A DNA stretch of 64,000 bases. Origin: Micromonospora sp. NBC_00421 (lineage in GTDB: Bacteria > Actinomycetota > Actinomycetes > Mycobacteriales > Micromonosporaceae). The stretch lies in NCBI RefSeq assembly GCF_036017915.1, contig NZ_CP107929.1, positions 3,131,501 through 3,195,500 of the forward strand, read 5' to 3'. The position numbers and the translations under genes are program-made. Below the pieces are notes generated by a model. It did no database searches and had not been told where the DNA came from. It was given only the letters and a program-made list of their open reading frames with translations. How positions within the stretch are numbered: position 1 is the first letter of the stretch; each line of letters starts with the position of its first letter. Positions 1 to 13,800 of the stretch are shown piece by piece.

Positions 1-1867
1 AAGTCCGGCACCACACCGAACGACTCCACCAACCGGAACAACGCCACCTCGACCGCGAACAACCCCGCCTGCGTAAACACCGTCCGATCCAACAACCCCG
101 CCTCAACCGAGCCCACCTCGGCAAACAACACCCCCCGGAGCGGCTGCGGCAGTGCCCGGTCCAGATACCCACACACCTCGTCAAGGGCCGACGCGAACAC
201 CGGGAACGCCTCGTACAACTCCCGACCCATCCCGGCGCGCTGCGCACCCTGACCGGAGAAGAGCAGGGCGAGGTGCCCACGCTGTTCCGGGGTGCCGGTC
301 AGCACCGGGCCCGACGGCTCACCGGCGGCGAGGGCGCGCAGGGCAGCCAGCAGGTCCTCACGGTCGGCGGCGGTCACCACGGCCCGCTGTTCGAGGGCCG
401 GGCGGGTCGTCACCGACGACCAGCCCACGTCCACCGGACGCAACGTCTCGTCGCCTGCCAGCCAGTGGGCCCACCGGCCCGCCTGCGCGGCCAGGACCGT
501 CTCCGACCGCGCCGACAGCAACACCGGCACCACCACCGGCACCCACAGCTCCGCAGCCTCGGTCACATCCGCCGTCGGCGGCTGCTCGATGATCACATGC
601 GCATTCGTGCCGGAGATCCCGAACGACGACACCGCCGCCCGACGCGGCCGATCCACCACCGGCCACGGCATCGCCTCCGTCGCCAACGCCACCGCCCCCG
701 CCGACCAGTCCACATGCGGCGACGGCTCATCCACATGCAACGACGCCGGCACCAGACCATGCCGCATCGCCATAACCATCTTGATCACACCCGCCACACC
801 CGCAGCCGCCTGCGTGTGACCAAGATTCGACTTCACCGACCCCAACAACAACGGCCGACCCCCCGACCGACCCTGCCCATACGTCGCCAACAACGCCTGC
901 GCCTCGATCGGATCACCCAGCGTGGTCCCGGTGCCATGAGCTTCGACAACATCCACATCCGCCGTCGACAGCCGCGCGTTGGCAAGAGCCTGACGAATCA
1001 CCCGCTGCTGCGACGGACCATTCGGCGCCGTCAACCCATTCGACGCACCATCCTGATTGACAGCACTACCCCGCACCACCGCAAGAACCCGGTGCCCACG
1101 CCGCCGGGCGTCGGACAGCCGCTCCACCAGGAGCACACCCACACCCTCACCCCAGCCGGTACCGTCCGCCGACGCCGCAAACGACTTACACCGACCATCA
1201 GCCGACAGACCCCGCTGCCGGGAGAACTCCACGAACGTCCCCGGCGTCGCCATCACCGTCACACCACCGGCCAGCGCCAGATCACACTCCCCCGACCGCA
1301 ACGCCTGCGCCGCCAGGTGCAGGGCGACCAGCGACGACGAACACGCGGTGTCGACGGTGACCGCCGGACCCTCCAGACCGAAGGTGTACGCCACCCGACC
1401 CGACAGGACACTGCCCGACGTACCCGTACCGACATAGCCCTCGGCGTCCGGAGGAAGGTCGGCCAGCCGCGAGGCGTAGTCGTGGTACATCACACCCGCG
1501 AACACACCCGTGCTGCTGCCGCGCAACCGCTGCGGATCCAGCCCGGCCGACTCGAACGACTCCCACGACGCCTCCAGCAGCAACCGCTGCTGCGGGTCCA
1601 TGGCGACCGCCTCACGCGGCGAGATCCCGAAGAACCCCGGGTCGAAGTCCGCCGCCCCGGCCAGGAAACCGCCGTGCCTGGTGTACGAGGTGCCACTGCG
1701 GTCCGGGTCCGGATCGAACAACGACCCCAGGTCCCAGCCCCGGTCGGCCGGGAACTCGGAGATGCCCTCCCCGCCGCTGGCCAGCAGTGCCCAGAGCTGG
1801 TCCGGGCTGTCGACCCCGCCCGGGTAGCGGCAGGCCATCCCCACGATGGCGATCGGCTCGTCGGCGT
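1..1867 (-). other. PKS module D4: KS-AT, truncated by the window start
   Basis: The KS is complete and has active-site Cys and both His motifs. The AT begins at about base 281 and is cut just before its GHSxGE serine motif, so its substrate cannot be read from the active site. Its N-terminal half ([27 protein letters not shown]) matches the malonyl ATs of C1, C3, C4, D2 and D3, so malonyl is likely. Bases 411-1135 are a copy of module C4 sequence (see the repeat entries). Confidence 0.85.
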
Positions 1868-4800
1868 CGACGGCCCGCACCGTCGACCGCCGGGCGGTGA
1901 TCTGGCCGGAGACCTGCTCGTAAAGGTGCTCGGCGAGCGCGGCCGGGGTCGGGTGGTCGAAGACCAGCGTCGAGGCCAGCCGCAACCCGGTCGCCGCGTT
2001 GACCCGGTTACGCAGGTCCACCGCCGTCAACGAATCGAAACCCAACTCCCGGAACGCCCGATCCGCCGGCACCGCCTCCACCCCACCGTGCCCGAGCACC
2101 TGCGCCACCAGACCCCGCACCAGCAGCGCGACCTGTGCACGGCCCTCGTCCGGGGTCAGGCCGGCCAGCCGGTCGGCCCAGTCGCCGCCCTGGCCGACCT
2201 GCCGACGGGCGACCGTCGCACCGACCAGGGCGCGCAGCACCGCCGGCACCTGGCCGCCGGCACCGAGGGCGGCCCGCATCGCCGGTACGTCGAGCACCGC
2301 AGGCACGAGCGCCGGCTGGCCCGCGCCCAGGGCGGCGTCGAGCAGTTCCAGTCCGGTCCGCGCGCTCATCGGGGTGACACCCGCACGCGCCGAACGGTTG
2401 CGGTCGGCCTCGGACACCGAAGCCGCCATACCCGGGGTGTCCCACATCCCCCACGCCAGACTGACCGCCGGCAGACCCACCTGCCGACGCTGCACGGCAA
2501 GCGCGTCCAGGAACGCGTTGCCCGCCGCGTACGACGCCTGACCCGGGGAACCGAGGACCCCCGCCATCGACGAGAACAGCACGAACAGGTCCAGGTCCAG
2601 CCCTGTCGTCGCCTCGTGCAACAGCCAACCGGCCGACACCTTCGGCGCCAGCACATCCGCCAGCCGTTCCGCGGTGATCGACGAGACCACACCGTCGTCG
2701 AGCACACCGGCGGTGTGCACCACACCGGCCAGCCGACCGGGAACACCGGCCACCAGCCCTGCCACCTGCTCCCGGTCCGTGACGTCACAGGCCACCACCC
2801 GGACTGCGGCACCCAGGCCGGACAACCGCTCCACCAGCACGTCCGCACCCGCAGCTGCCGGACCCTGCCGCGACACCAGCAGCAACGACCGCACGCCGTG
2901 CGCGGTGACCAGATGCTCGGCCACCAGGGCGCCGAGCGCCCCGGTACCGCCGGTGACCAGCACGGTGCCCTCACCGACAACCGGCGTGCCCCCCGCCGAC
3001 GCCCGCACCAGACGCGGCACAAACACGCCGCTCTCGCGGACGGCGAGCTGACCGCCAGTCGGGGCCGGGTCGGCGGCGACCCGGGTCAGCAGGGCGAGGG
3101 CGCCCGCGTCCAGGTCGTCGACGTCGGCCAGGACGACGCGGCCCGGGTGCTCTGTCTGGGCCGAGCGCAGCAGGCCCCACGCGGCGGCGCCCGCCAGGTC
3201 GGTCACCGGTTCTCCGTCCCGGGTGGCCACGGCCCTCCGGGTCACGACGACGAGCTTCGTGTCGGCGAGCGCGCCGGCCGCCAGCCAGGTCTGTACGGCG
3301 GCCAGCACGTCGGCGGTGACCGCGCGGACGGTGTCCGGGACGGACGCCCCGGGGCCCGCGGCGGAGAGCGGCAGCAGCAGCGCGCGCGGCACCTCGGTCC
3401 GCCCCGCGTCGACCGCCTCGACAAGCGCCTCGACGGTCGGGAACGCCGGGAGGTCCAGGCCGCCGACCGGCAGGCCTCCGGAGAGCAGCACCCAACCGGA
3501 GGTTTCGTCGGCCGGGGTGACCTCCTCGGGCTGCCACGCGAGCGCGAACAGCGACCGGGCCGCCGCGCCGGAGGCCGGCAGACCGGTCATCTCACGCAGG
3601 ACGAGGGAGTCCACGGACACCACCGGCGCACCCGACCCGTCGGAAGCGACCAACCGCACCGCACTACCCACCCGGGTCAACCGCACCCGCAGAACCCCCG
3701 CCCCGGCAGCGTGCACCTGCACACCCCCGAACACGAACGGCACCCGCGGACCACCGGCCCCCTCCACCAGCAACAACCCGACCGGATGCAACGCGGCATC
3801 CAGCAACGCCGGATGCACACCGAACCGGACAGCCTCCCCCACCACCTCATCCGGCAACGCGACCTCGGCAAACACCTCACCATCACCGACCCACACCCGC
3901 CGCAACCCCTGAAACACCGACCCATACCCCAGGCCATGCCCGGCAAGCGTCTCGTACCAACCCGCCAGATCCACCTCGGACACCCCGACCGGCGGCCACA
4001 CACCCACCGTCGGCTCGTCCGGCACAGACGTCTCGAGCACGCCGTCGGCGTGCCGCACCCAGTCGGCCTCCGGGTCGCCCTCCGACTGGGTGTGGACGGC
4101 CACCGCCCGGCTGCCGGTCTCGTCGGCGGGACCGACGCGCACCTGCACACGCACCCCGCCGGTCTCGGGCAGCACCACCGGCGCGGCGATGGTCAGCTCC
4201 CGTACCCGGGACGCGCCCACCTCGTCGCCGGCCCGGACGGCCAGCTCGACGAGGGCGGTGCCGGGCACGATGACCGCGCCGGCGACGACGTGGTCGGCGA
4301 GCCAGGGGTGGGTGGCGACGGACAGCCTGCCGGTCAGGACGACCATGTCCTCCCCTGCGACGGTGACCGCCGCGCCGAGCATCGGGTGCCCGGCGGCCCC
4401 GAGTCCGGCTCCGGTGACGTCGCCCGCGCGGGCCCGGCCCACGCCGAGCCAGTAGCGCTCGTGCTGGAACGCGTAGGTCGGCAGGTCGACCCGCTGCGGG
4501 TCCGTTCCGGCGTACCACTGGGTCCAGGTGACGGGGACACCGGTGACGTGCAGCTCGGCCAGGGCGTGCAGCAGGGCCTGCCCGGCGGACCGCTCCCGCC
4601 GCTGCGCGGCGACCACCAGGGCGTCGTCGGCGAGCAGGTCGGCGTTCAGGGCGGTGAGGACGCTCTGCGGGCCGATTTCCAGGTAGGTGCCGGCACCGGC
4701 GTCCCGGAGGGCGGCGACGCCGTCGGCGTACCGGACGGCCGCACGGACGTGCCGCACCCAGTAGTCGGCGTGGGTCAGCTCCTGCGGGTCGGCGAGCGCG

Positions 4801-7800
4801 CCGGTCAGGTTCGACACGACGGGCACCAGCGGCGCCCGGAACGTCAGGCCGGCGAGGACGGCCCGGAAGTCGGCGAGCATCGGCTCCATCAGCGGGCTGT
4901 GGAACGCGTGGCTGACCCGCAGACGACGGGTCCGCACGCCCCGGCCCTGCCAGGCGGCCTCCACCGCGTCGAGCACGTCGACGGCCCCCGAGACGACGAC
5001 GGCGTTCGGCCCGTTGACGGCAGCGATGCCGAGCCGGTCGGTCAGGCCGTCCAGGGAGGCGAGCACCTCCGCCTCCGACGCGGCCACGGCCAGCATCCCG
5101 CCGCCCGTCGGAAGGGCCTGCATCAGCCTGCCCCGGGCGGCGACCAGCGCGCACGAGTCGGCCAGGGACAGCACCCCGGCCACGTGGGCGGCGGTGACCT
5201 CGCCGATGGAGTGCCCGCCGACGAAGTCGGGCACCACACCGAACGACTCGACCAGCCGGAACAGCGCCACCTCGACCGCGAACAGCCCGGCCTGGGTGAA
5301 GACGGTCTGGTCCAGCAGCTCCGCCTCGGGCGAGCCCTCGGCAGCGAACAGCACGTCACGGAGCGGCTGCGGCAGCAGCCCGTCCAGATGCCCGCACACC
5401 TCGTCGAGCGCCGAGGCGAACACCGGGAACCCGTCGTACAACTCCCGACCCATGCCGGCGCGCTGCGCGCCCTGGCCGGAGAAGAGGACGGCGAGCCGGC
5501 CGCGCGCCGGCCCCGTACCGGCGACGACCCCGACGGCGGGCGAGCCGGCGGCGAGCGCCCGCAGCCCGGCGAGCAGTTCGCCCCGGTCGGCGGCGGCGAC
5601 CACGGCGCGGTGTTCGAGGACGGCGCGGCTGACCACTGACGACCAGCCGACGTCCACCGGGAGCCGGGTTTCGTCGGCGGCGAGCCGGCGGGCCCAGCGG
5701 TCGGCCTGCGCGGCGAGCGCGGCGTCGGAGCGGGCGGAGAGCAGCACCGGGGCGGGCCGGGCCCGGCCCGGCGTCGTCCCGGCCGGGACCGGCCGGGTGT
5801 CGGCGGGCGGCTGCTCGATGACGACGTGGGCATTGGTGCCGCTGACCCCGAACGAGGACACGGCGGCCCGACGCGGCCGGCCGGTCTGCGGCCACTGCCG
5901 CGCCTCGGTGAGCAGTTCGACCGAGCCCCCGGTCCAGTCGATGTGCGGGGAGGGCTCGTCGACGTGCAGGGTGGAGGGCAGGACGCCGTACCGCATCGCC
6001 ATGATCATCTTGATGATGCCGGCCACCCCGGCCGCCGCCTGGGTGTGCCCGATGTTCGACTTGATCGAGCCGAGCCAGAGCGGCTCCCGGCCCTCCCGCT
6101 CCTGCCCGTACGTGGCAAGCAGCGCCTGCGCCTCGATCGGGTCACCGAGCGTGGTGCCGGTGCCGTGCGCCTCGACGGCGTCCACGTCCGCCGTGGACAG
6201 GCGGGCGTTCGCCAGGGCCTGCCGGATCACCCGTTGCTGCGACGGGCCGTGAGGCGCGGTCAGCCCGTTCGACGCGCCGTCCTGGTTGACAGCCGTTCCC
6301 CGCACCACGGCGAGGACGGTCCGGCCGTCCCGCCGGGCGTCGGAGAGCCGCTGCACCAGCAGCATGCCCACGCCCTCCGACCAGCCGGTGCCGTCGGCCG
6401 ACGCGGCGAACGACTTGCACCGCCCGTCGGCGGCGAGCCCACGCTGGCGGGAGAACTCGACGAACGTGCCCGGCGTGGCCATCACCGTCACGCCGCCGGC
6501 CAGGGCAAGGTCGCACTCCCCCGACCGCAGCGCCTGCACGGCGAGGTGGAGCGCGACAAGCGACGACGAGCACGCCGTGTCCACGGTGACCGCCGGCCCC
6601 TCCAGGCCGAACGTGTACGCCACCCGGCCCGAGACGACGCTGCCGGAGTTGCCGGTGCCGATGTAGCCCTCCAGACCCTCGGGCAGCTCCTGCACCTGGG
6701 AGGCGTAGTCGTGGTACATCAGGCCGGCGAACACGCCCGTGCGGCTGCCCCGCACCCGCGCCGGGTCGATGCCGGCGGACTCGAACGTCTCCCAGGACGC
6801 CTCCAGCAGCAGCCGCTGCTGCGGGTCCATCGCGACCGCCTCGCGCGGCGAGATCCCGAAGAACCCCGGGTCGAACTCGGCCGCCCCGGCCAGGAAGCCA
6901 CCGTGCCGCGCGTACGAGGTGCCGGCGTGGTCGGGGTCCGGGTGGAAGAGGGCGTCGAGGTCCCAGCCCCGGTCGGTGGGGAACTCGCCGATGCCGTCGC
7001 CGCCGGCGGTCAGCAGCTCCCAGAGCTGCTCGGGACTCTCCACCCCGCCGGGGTAGCGGCAGGCCATGCCGACGATGACGACCGGCTCGTCCACGCCGGT
7101 GGCGGCCACCGCGTCGGGGCGGGCCGCGATCTCGCCGGTGATCTGCTCGTGTACGTACGCCGCGAGGGCGGCGGGCGTCGGGTGGTCGAAGACCAGCGTC
7201 GAGGCCAGCCGCAGGCCGGTCGCCGCGTTGACCCGGTTACGCAGGTCCACCGCCGTCAACGAGTCGAAGCCCAGCTCCCGGAACGCCCGGTCCGCCGGCA
7301 CCGCCTCCGCGCCGGCATGCCCCAGCACCTGCGCCACCAGGCCCCGCACGAGGGTGTCGACCTGGGCTCGGGCCTCGTCGGGGGCGAGCGCCGCGAGCCG
7401 CTGCGCCCAGCCGTCGGCCGCGCCACCGCCGGCCTGCCGCCGAACGGTGGCCGTGCCGACGAGGGCGCGCAGCATCGGCGGTACGCCGGCGGCGCTGGCC
7501 GCCGCCCGCATGGCCGGCAGGTCCACCACGGCCGGGACGAGGGCGGCGTCGGCGGCGGCGACCGCCGCGTCGAACAGCGCCATGCCGACCGGGGCGGTGA
7601 TCAGACCGAGACCGGAGCGGGACACCCGGGACCGGTCGGTCGCGCTGAGCCCTGCGGCCATGCCGTCGGTGTCCCACATTCCCCAGGCCAGGGAGTGGGC
7701 GGGCAGCCCACTGTCGCGCCGGTGGGCGGCGAGGGCGTCGAGGAACGCGTTCGCCGCCGCGTACGCGCCCTGGCCCGGCGAGCCGAGCACCCCGGCGATC

Positions 7801-10800
7801 GAGGAGAACACGACGAACAGGTCGAGGTCGAGGTGGGCGGTGGCCTCGTGCAGCCACCAGCCGGCGTCGACCTTCGGGGCGAGCACCCGGGCCAGCCGGT
7901 CCGGGTCGATGCCGGTGACGACGGCGTCGTCGAGGACACCAGCGGTGTGCACCACCCCGGCGAGGCGCTCGCCGTCGGTGAGTCGGCCGACGAGCGACCG
8001 CACGGCGTCGACGTCGGTGACGTCGCAGGCGAGCACCCGGACGCGGGCGCCGAGGCCGGTCAGCTCGTCGGCCAGCTCGGCCGCACCGTCGGCATCGGGA
8101 CCACGCCGGCTCACCAGGGCGAGTGAGTCCACGCCCCACTCGGTGACGAGGTGCCGGGCGAGCAGGCCGCCGAGCGCACCGGTGCCACCGGTGACGAGGA
8201 CGGTGCCGCCGCGCAGACGCGGGTCGTCGACAGGTGGGGCGTCGGCGCGTACCAGCCGGGGGGTGAAAGCCACGTTCCCGCGGACCGCGAGCTGCGCAGT
8301 GGCCGGGTCGTCGGCGGCGGCCGCGAGCAGCGCGACGGCGGGTTCGTCGAGGTCCCGGTCGAGATCGGCCAGGACGATCCGGCCGGGGTGCTCGGACTGG
8401 GCGGAGCGGACGAGGCCCCACACGGCCGCGCCGACCAGGTCTCCGGGCGGGCCCGCGTCGCCGGGCCGCACCGCGTCGCGGGTGACCACGACGAGCCGGG
8501 CGTCGGCGTCGGCGGTCAGCCACCCCTGCAGCTCGGTGAGCACGGCGGCGGTGGCCGAGCGGACGGCGGCCGGCACAGCCTCCGCCGCCAGGCCGGCCGG
8601 CGTCGCGGGCACGGACAGCAGCACCAGCGGGGGTACGTCGCCGGCGGCGACCAGCTCGGCGACGCCCCGGTACGCGGGCGCGTCGGGCAGGGTCGGCACG
8701 GAGGCGCCGAGCAACGCCCGTGCGACGGTCGACGGGGCGGGGACGAGCCGCTCGGCCTGCCAGGCGACCCGGAACAGCGACCGGGCGGCCAGGGTGGCCG
8801 CCGACGGGTCGATGCTTGTCAACTCGCGCAGCACGAGGGAGTCGACGGACACGACAGGCCGGTCGGTGTCGTCCACGGCGAGCATCCGCACCGCCGCGCC
8901 GGCCCGGGTCAGCCGGACCCGAAGGGTGTCCGCGCCGACGGCGTGGACCTGGACGCCCTCGAAGGCGAAGGGCGCCTTCGGGCCGGTGGTGCCGTCGCCG
9001 GGCAGCAGGGCGGTGGGGTGCAGGGCGGCGTCCAGCAGGGCGGGGTGCACGCCGAAGCCGGCGACCCCGTCGGGCGCGGCCACGGGCAGGGCCACCTCGG
9101 CGTAGACGGTGTCGTCGCCGGCCGTCCACGCCCGCCGCAGGCCCTGGAACGCCGGCCCGTACGTCATTCCGTGGCCGGCGAGGGCGTCGTACCAGCCGTC
9201 GAGGTCGACCTCGACGGCGTGCGCCGGGGGCCACGTGCCGAGGCCGACGTCCTCGGTCGGGTCGACCGCGGTGAGCACGCCCTCGGCGTGCCGCACCCAC
9301 TCACCGTCCGGGTCGTGGTCGGGCTGGGAGTGCACAGCGACGGCCCGCCAGCCCGCGCCGTCGCGCGGGCCGACCCGGACCTGCACCCGCACCCCGCCCT
9401 GAGCGGGTAGCACGAGCGGGGCGGCGATGGTCAGTTCCCGTACCCGGCAGGGGCCGAACTCGTCACCGGCCCGCAGCGCCAGCTCCACGAGCGCGGTGCC
9501 GGGGACGATCACCGCGTCGGCGACCACGTGGTCGGCCAGCCACGGCTGGGCCGACACCGACAGCCGGCCGGTGAGCACGGCGGCGTCCTCGCCGGCCAGC
9601 CGGACGGCGGCGGCGAGCAGCGGGTGGCGGGCGGCGCCGAGGCCGGCGACGGAGACGTCCGAGGCGCGGCCGGCGGGACGCAGCCAGTACCGCTCCTCGG
9701 CGAAGGCGTACGTGGGCAGGTCGACCCGGGTGGCGGCGGCACCGAAGACCGGGGCCCAGTCGACGGTGCCACCGGCGGCGAAGAGTTCCGCCAGGCCGGT
9801 GAGCAGGGCGCGCGGCTCGGGGCGGTCCCGGCGCTGGGTCGGCACCGCCACCACGGCTTCGCCGTCCCCGCCGAGGGCCTCCCGTACCAGCGCGGTGAGG
9901 ACCGGGCCGGGCCCGACCTCGACGAACGTGTCGACGCCGGCGGCCCGCAGGGCCGCGATCCCGTCAGCGAACCGGACCGCCTCCCGGACGTGCCGCACCC
10001 AGTAGTCGACACCGGCCAACTCCTGCGGGTCAGCCAGCGCCCCGGTCAGATTCGACACCACAGGCACCAACGGCGTCGAGAACACCAACCCGTCCAGCAC
10101 CGCCCGGAACTCCGCCAACATCGGCTCCATCAACGGACTGTGGAACGCGTGGCTCACCGTCAACCGACGCGTCCGCACACCCCGACCCCGCCAAACCCGC
10201 TCCACCTCGTCCAAAGCCGCCAGCTCACCGGACACCACCACCGACGACGGCCCATTCACCGCCGCCACACCCACCCGACCCACCACACCATCCACAGTCG
10301 GCAACACGTCCACCTCGGACGCCGCCACCGCCAACATCCCGCCACCCGCCGGCAACGCCTGCATCAACCGACCCCGCGCCGCGACCAGCGTGCACGCGTG
10401 CTCCAGCGACAACACCCCCGCCACATACACGGCCGTGATCTCCCCGACCGAATGACCACCCACGAAGTCCGGCACCACACCGAACGACTCCACCAGACGG
10501 AACAACGCCACCTCGACCGCGAACAACCCCGCCTGCGTGAACACCGTCCGATCCAACAACCCCGCCCCAGCCGAACCCGCCTCGGCGAACAACACCGGCC
10601 TCAACGGCTGCGGCAACAGACCATCCAGGAACCCACACACCTCATCGAGAGCCGACGCGAACACCGGGAACGCCTCGTACAACTCCCGACCCATGCCGGC
10701 GCGCTGCGCACCCTGACCGGAGAAGAGCACCGCGAGCTGGCCACGGTCGGCGGCGCGGCCGGTCACGACGGCGTCGGTGGGCTCGCCGACGGCGAGGGCG

Positions 10801-13800
10801 CGCAGCCCTGCGGTCAGCTCGTCGTGGTCGGCGGCGAGCAGCACGGCCCGGTGCTCCAACGCCGCGCGGGCGGTCGCCGACGTCCAGCCGACGTCGACCA
10901 GCCGGGGCCGGTCGGCGGCGGCGAACCGGTCGGCCCAGCGGTGGGCCTGCCGGGCGAGCCCGTCGCCGCGAGCGGAGAGCAGCACCGGCACGAGCGGCGG
11001 CGGGGCGGACTCGACCACCTCGCCGTCGACGACCTCGGCCGGCGGCTCCTCGACGATGACATGCGCGTTGGTGCCGCTGACCCCGAACGAGGAGACGGCG
11101 GCGCGGCGCGGCCGGCCGGTCTCCGGCCAGGGACGGGCCTCGGTGAGCAGCTCGACCGCACCGGCCGACCAGTCGACGTGCGGGGTGGGCTCGTCGACGT
11201 GCAGGGTGCGGGGCAGGACGCCGTGCCGCAGCGCCTGGACCATCTTGATCACGCCGGCGACGCCGGCGGCGGCCTGGGTGTGGCCGATGTTCGACTTGAT
11301 CGAGCCGAGCCAGAGCGGCTCCCGACCGTCCCGGTCCTGCCCGTACGTGGCGAGCAGCGCCTGCGCCTCGATCGGGTCGCCCAGGATGGTGGCGGTGCCG
11401 TGCGCCTCGACGGCGTCCACGTCGGCGGCGGTGAGGCCGGCGTTGGCCAGGGCGGCCCGGATCACCCGCTGCTGCGACGGCCCGTTCGGTGCGGTCAGCC
11501 CGTTGGACGCGCCGTCCTGGTTGACCGCGCTGCCCCGGACGACGGCGAGGATCCGGTGGCCGTTGCGCCGCGCGTCGGAGAGCCGCTCGACCAGCAGCAC
11601 GCCGACGCCCTCGCCCCAACCGGTGCCGTCGGCGGCGGCGGCGAAGGAGCGGCAACGACCGTCGGCGGCGAGCCCGCCCTGCCTGGTGAACTCGACGAAC
11701 GCGCCCGGAGTGACCATGAGGTTCACGCCGCCGGTGATCGCCAGCCCGCACTCGCCCTGCCGCAGCGACTGCACCGCCAGGTGCAGCGCGACCAGCGACG
11801 ACGAGCAGGCGGTGTCCACTGTGACGGCCGGCCCCTCCAGACCGAACGTGTAGGCGACCCGCCCCGAGATGACGCTGTGCGCGCCGCCGGTGAGCCGGTA
11901 GCCGTCCAGGTCGGGGGTCTCGTCGCCGGTGCCGTAACCGGACGGGGACGCGCCGACGAAGACGCCGGTGGAGGTGCCGTGCAGGGCGTCGGACGTGACG
12001 CCGGCCTGCTCGAACGCCTCCCAGGTGGCTTCCAGCAGCAGCCGCTGCTGCGGGTCCATGGCCAGCGCCTCACGCGGCGAGATGCCGAAGAAGACCGGGT
12101 CGAATTCGCCTGCCCGGTCGATGAACCCGCCGTGCCGGGTGGACGAGCGGCCGGACGCCCCGGGGTCGGCCGCAAGCAGCCGGTCGATATCCCAGTACCG
12201 GTCGGTGCGGAACTCGGTGATCCCGTCGCGGCCCTGCGCGACCAGGTCCCACAGCCCGTCGGGGTCGCTGACCCCACCCGGGTAGCGGCAGCTCATCCCG
12301 ACGATGGCGATCGGCTCGTCGGTGCGGGCGGCACCGGCGGCGGTGGCGGGCGTCCCGGTGGGGGCGGCCCCGGCGTCGTCCAGGCGCAGCAGGGACGCCA
12401 GGTGCCCGGCCAGGGTCGCCGGGTTGGGGTAGTCGAAGACCAGGGTGGTGGGCAGGGCCAGCCCGGTCGCGCCGGTGAGCTGGTTGCGCAGCTCGACGGC
12501 GGTCAGCGAGTCGAAACCCAGCTCCTGGAACGCCCGCCTGGGCCGCACGGCGTCGGTGCCGGCGTGGCCGAGCACGGCGGCGGCGTGGTCGCGGACCAGG
12601 TCGGTGAGCTGGCGGTCCCGTTCGGCGCGGGGCAGGGCGAGCAGCCGCTGACGCAGCTCACCGGCGGAGTCGGCGACCTCGTCGGCGGGGCGGGGGGACA
12701 GGGCGTCGCGCGCCTCGGGGATGTCGGCGAGCAGCGGCCGGGGCCGGGCGGACGCGTACGCGGGGGCGAAGTGCGCCCAGTCGATGTCGGCGACGGTCAG
12801 GCAGGTCTCGCCGTGCTCGACGGCGCGGCGCAGGGCGAGCAGCGCGGCGGCCGGCTGCATCGGGTTGAGGCCGCGGCGGCTGAGCAACCGCTGGGCCTCC
12901 TCGGTGGTGGCCATGCCGCCCTCGGCCCAGGCGCCCCAGGAGATCGAGGTGGCGGTGAGTCCCCGGGCGCGACGCTGCTCGGCGAGCGCGTCGAGGTACG
13001 CGTTCGCGGCCGCGTACGCGCCCTGCCCGCCGCTGCCCCACACCCCGGAGATCGAGGCGAACGTGACGTACGCGTCGAGCTGCCGGTCGCCGAGTAGCTC
13101 GTCGAGGTACCCGGCGCCGGCGGCCTTGCCGGCCATGACGTGGTCGAACACGTCGAGGTCGGTGTCGACAAGCGGGGTGAGCTGGGTGATGCCGGCGGCG
13201 TGCAGCACGGCGGTCAGCGGGGCTGCGTCGTCCAGCCCGGCGACCAGCGCGGCCACCTGGTCACGGTCGGCCATGTCGCAGGCCACGACGCTGACCCGTA
13301 CGCCGGTGGCAGCCAGCTCGTCGGCCAGCTCGCGGGCGCCGGCGGCGTCGAGGCCACGGCGGCTGGTCAGCACCAGGTGCTCGGCGCCGTTGTCGGCGAG
13401 CCAGCGGGCCGCCTGCGCGCCGATGGCACCGGTGCCGCCGGTGACCAGCACGGTGCCGCGCGGTCGCCACGGGGTGACCTGTCCGGCGGCGCGGGCGGTG
13501 GTGCGGGTGAGCCGCCGCACGAAGGTGCCGGAGGGGCGGATGGCGAACTGGTCCTCGTCCCCGGCGTCGGCGAGGATGCGGGCGACCTCCGTCCAGGTGG
13601 CGGCGTCCGGCTCGGCGGGCAGGTCGACCAGGCCGCCCCAGGCGCGGGGGTGTTCCAGGCCGATGACCCGGGCCAGACCCCACAGCGCGTGCTGGGCGGC
13701 GCTGGCGACCGGCTCGGTGGGTCCGGTGCCGACGCCGCCCCGGGTGACGCACCACAGCGGCACAGTCAGGTCGGCGTCCTGCGTCGCCTGCACGAGGCGG

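Noticed and set aside
273..5639. Very long plus-strand open frame opposite PKS D
   Set aside because: It is the antisense shadow of GC-rich PKS codons. The translation is rich in Arg, His, Gly and Pro with no recognisable domain, and the opposite strand encodes clear KS, AT, DH, KR and ACP domains.
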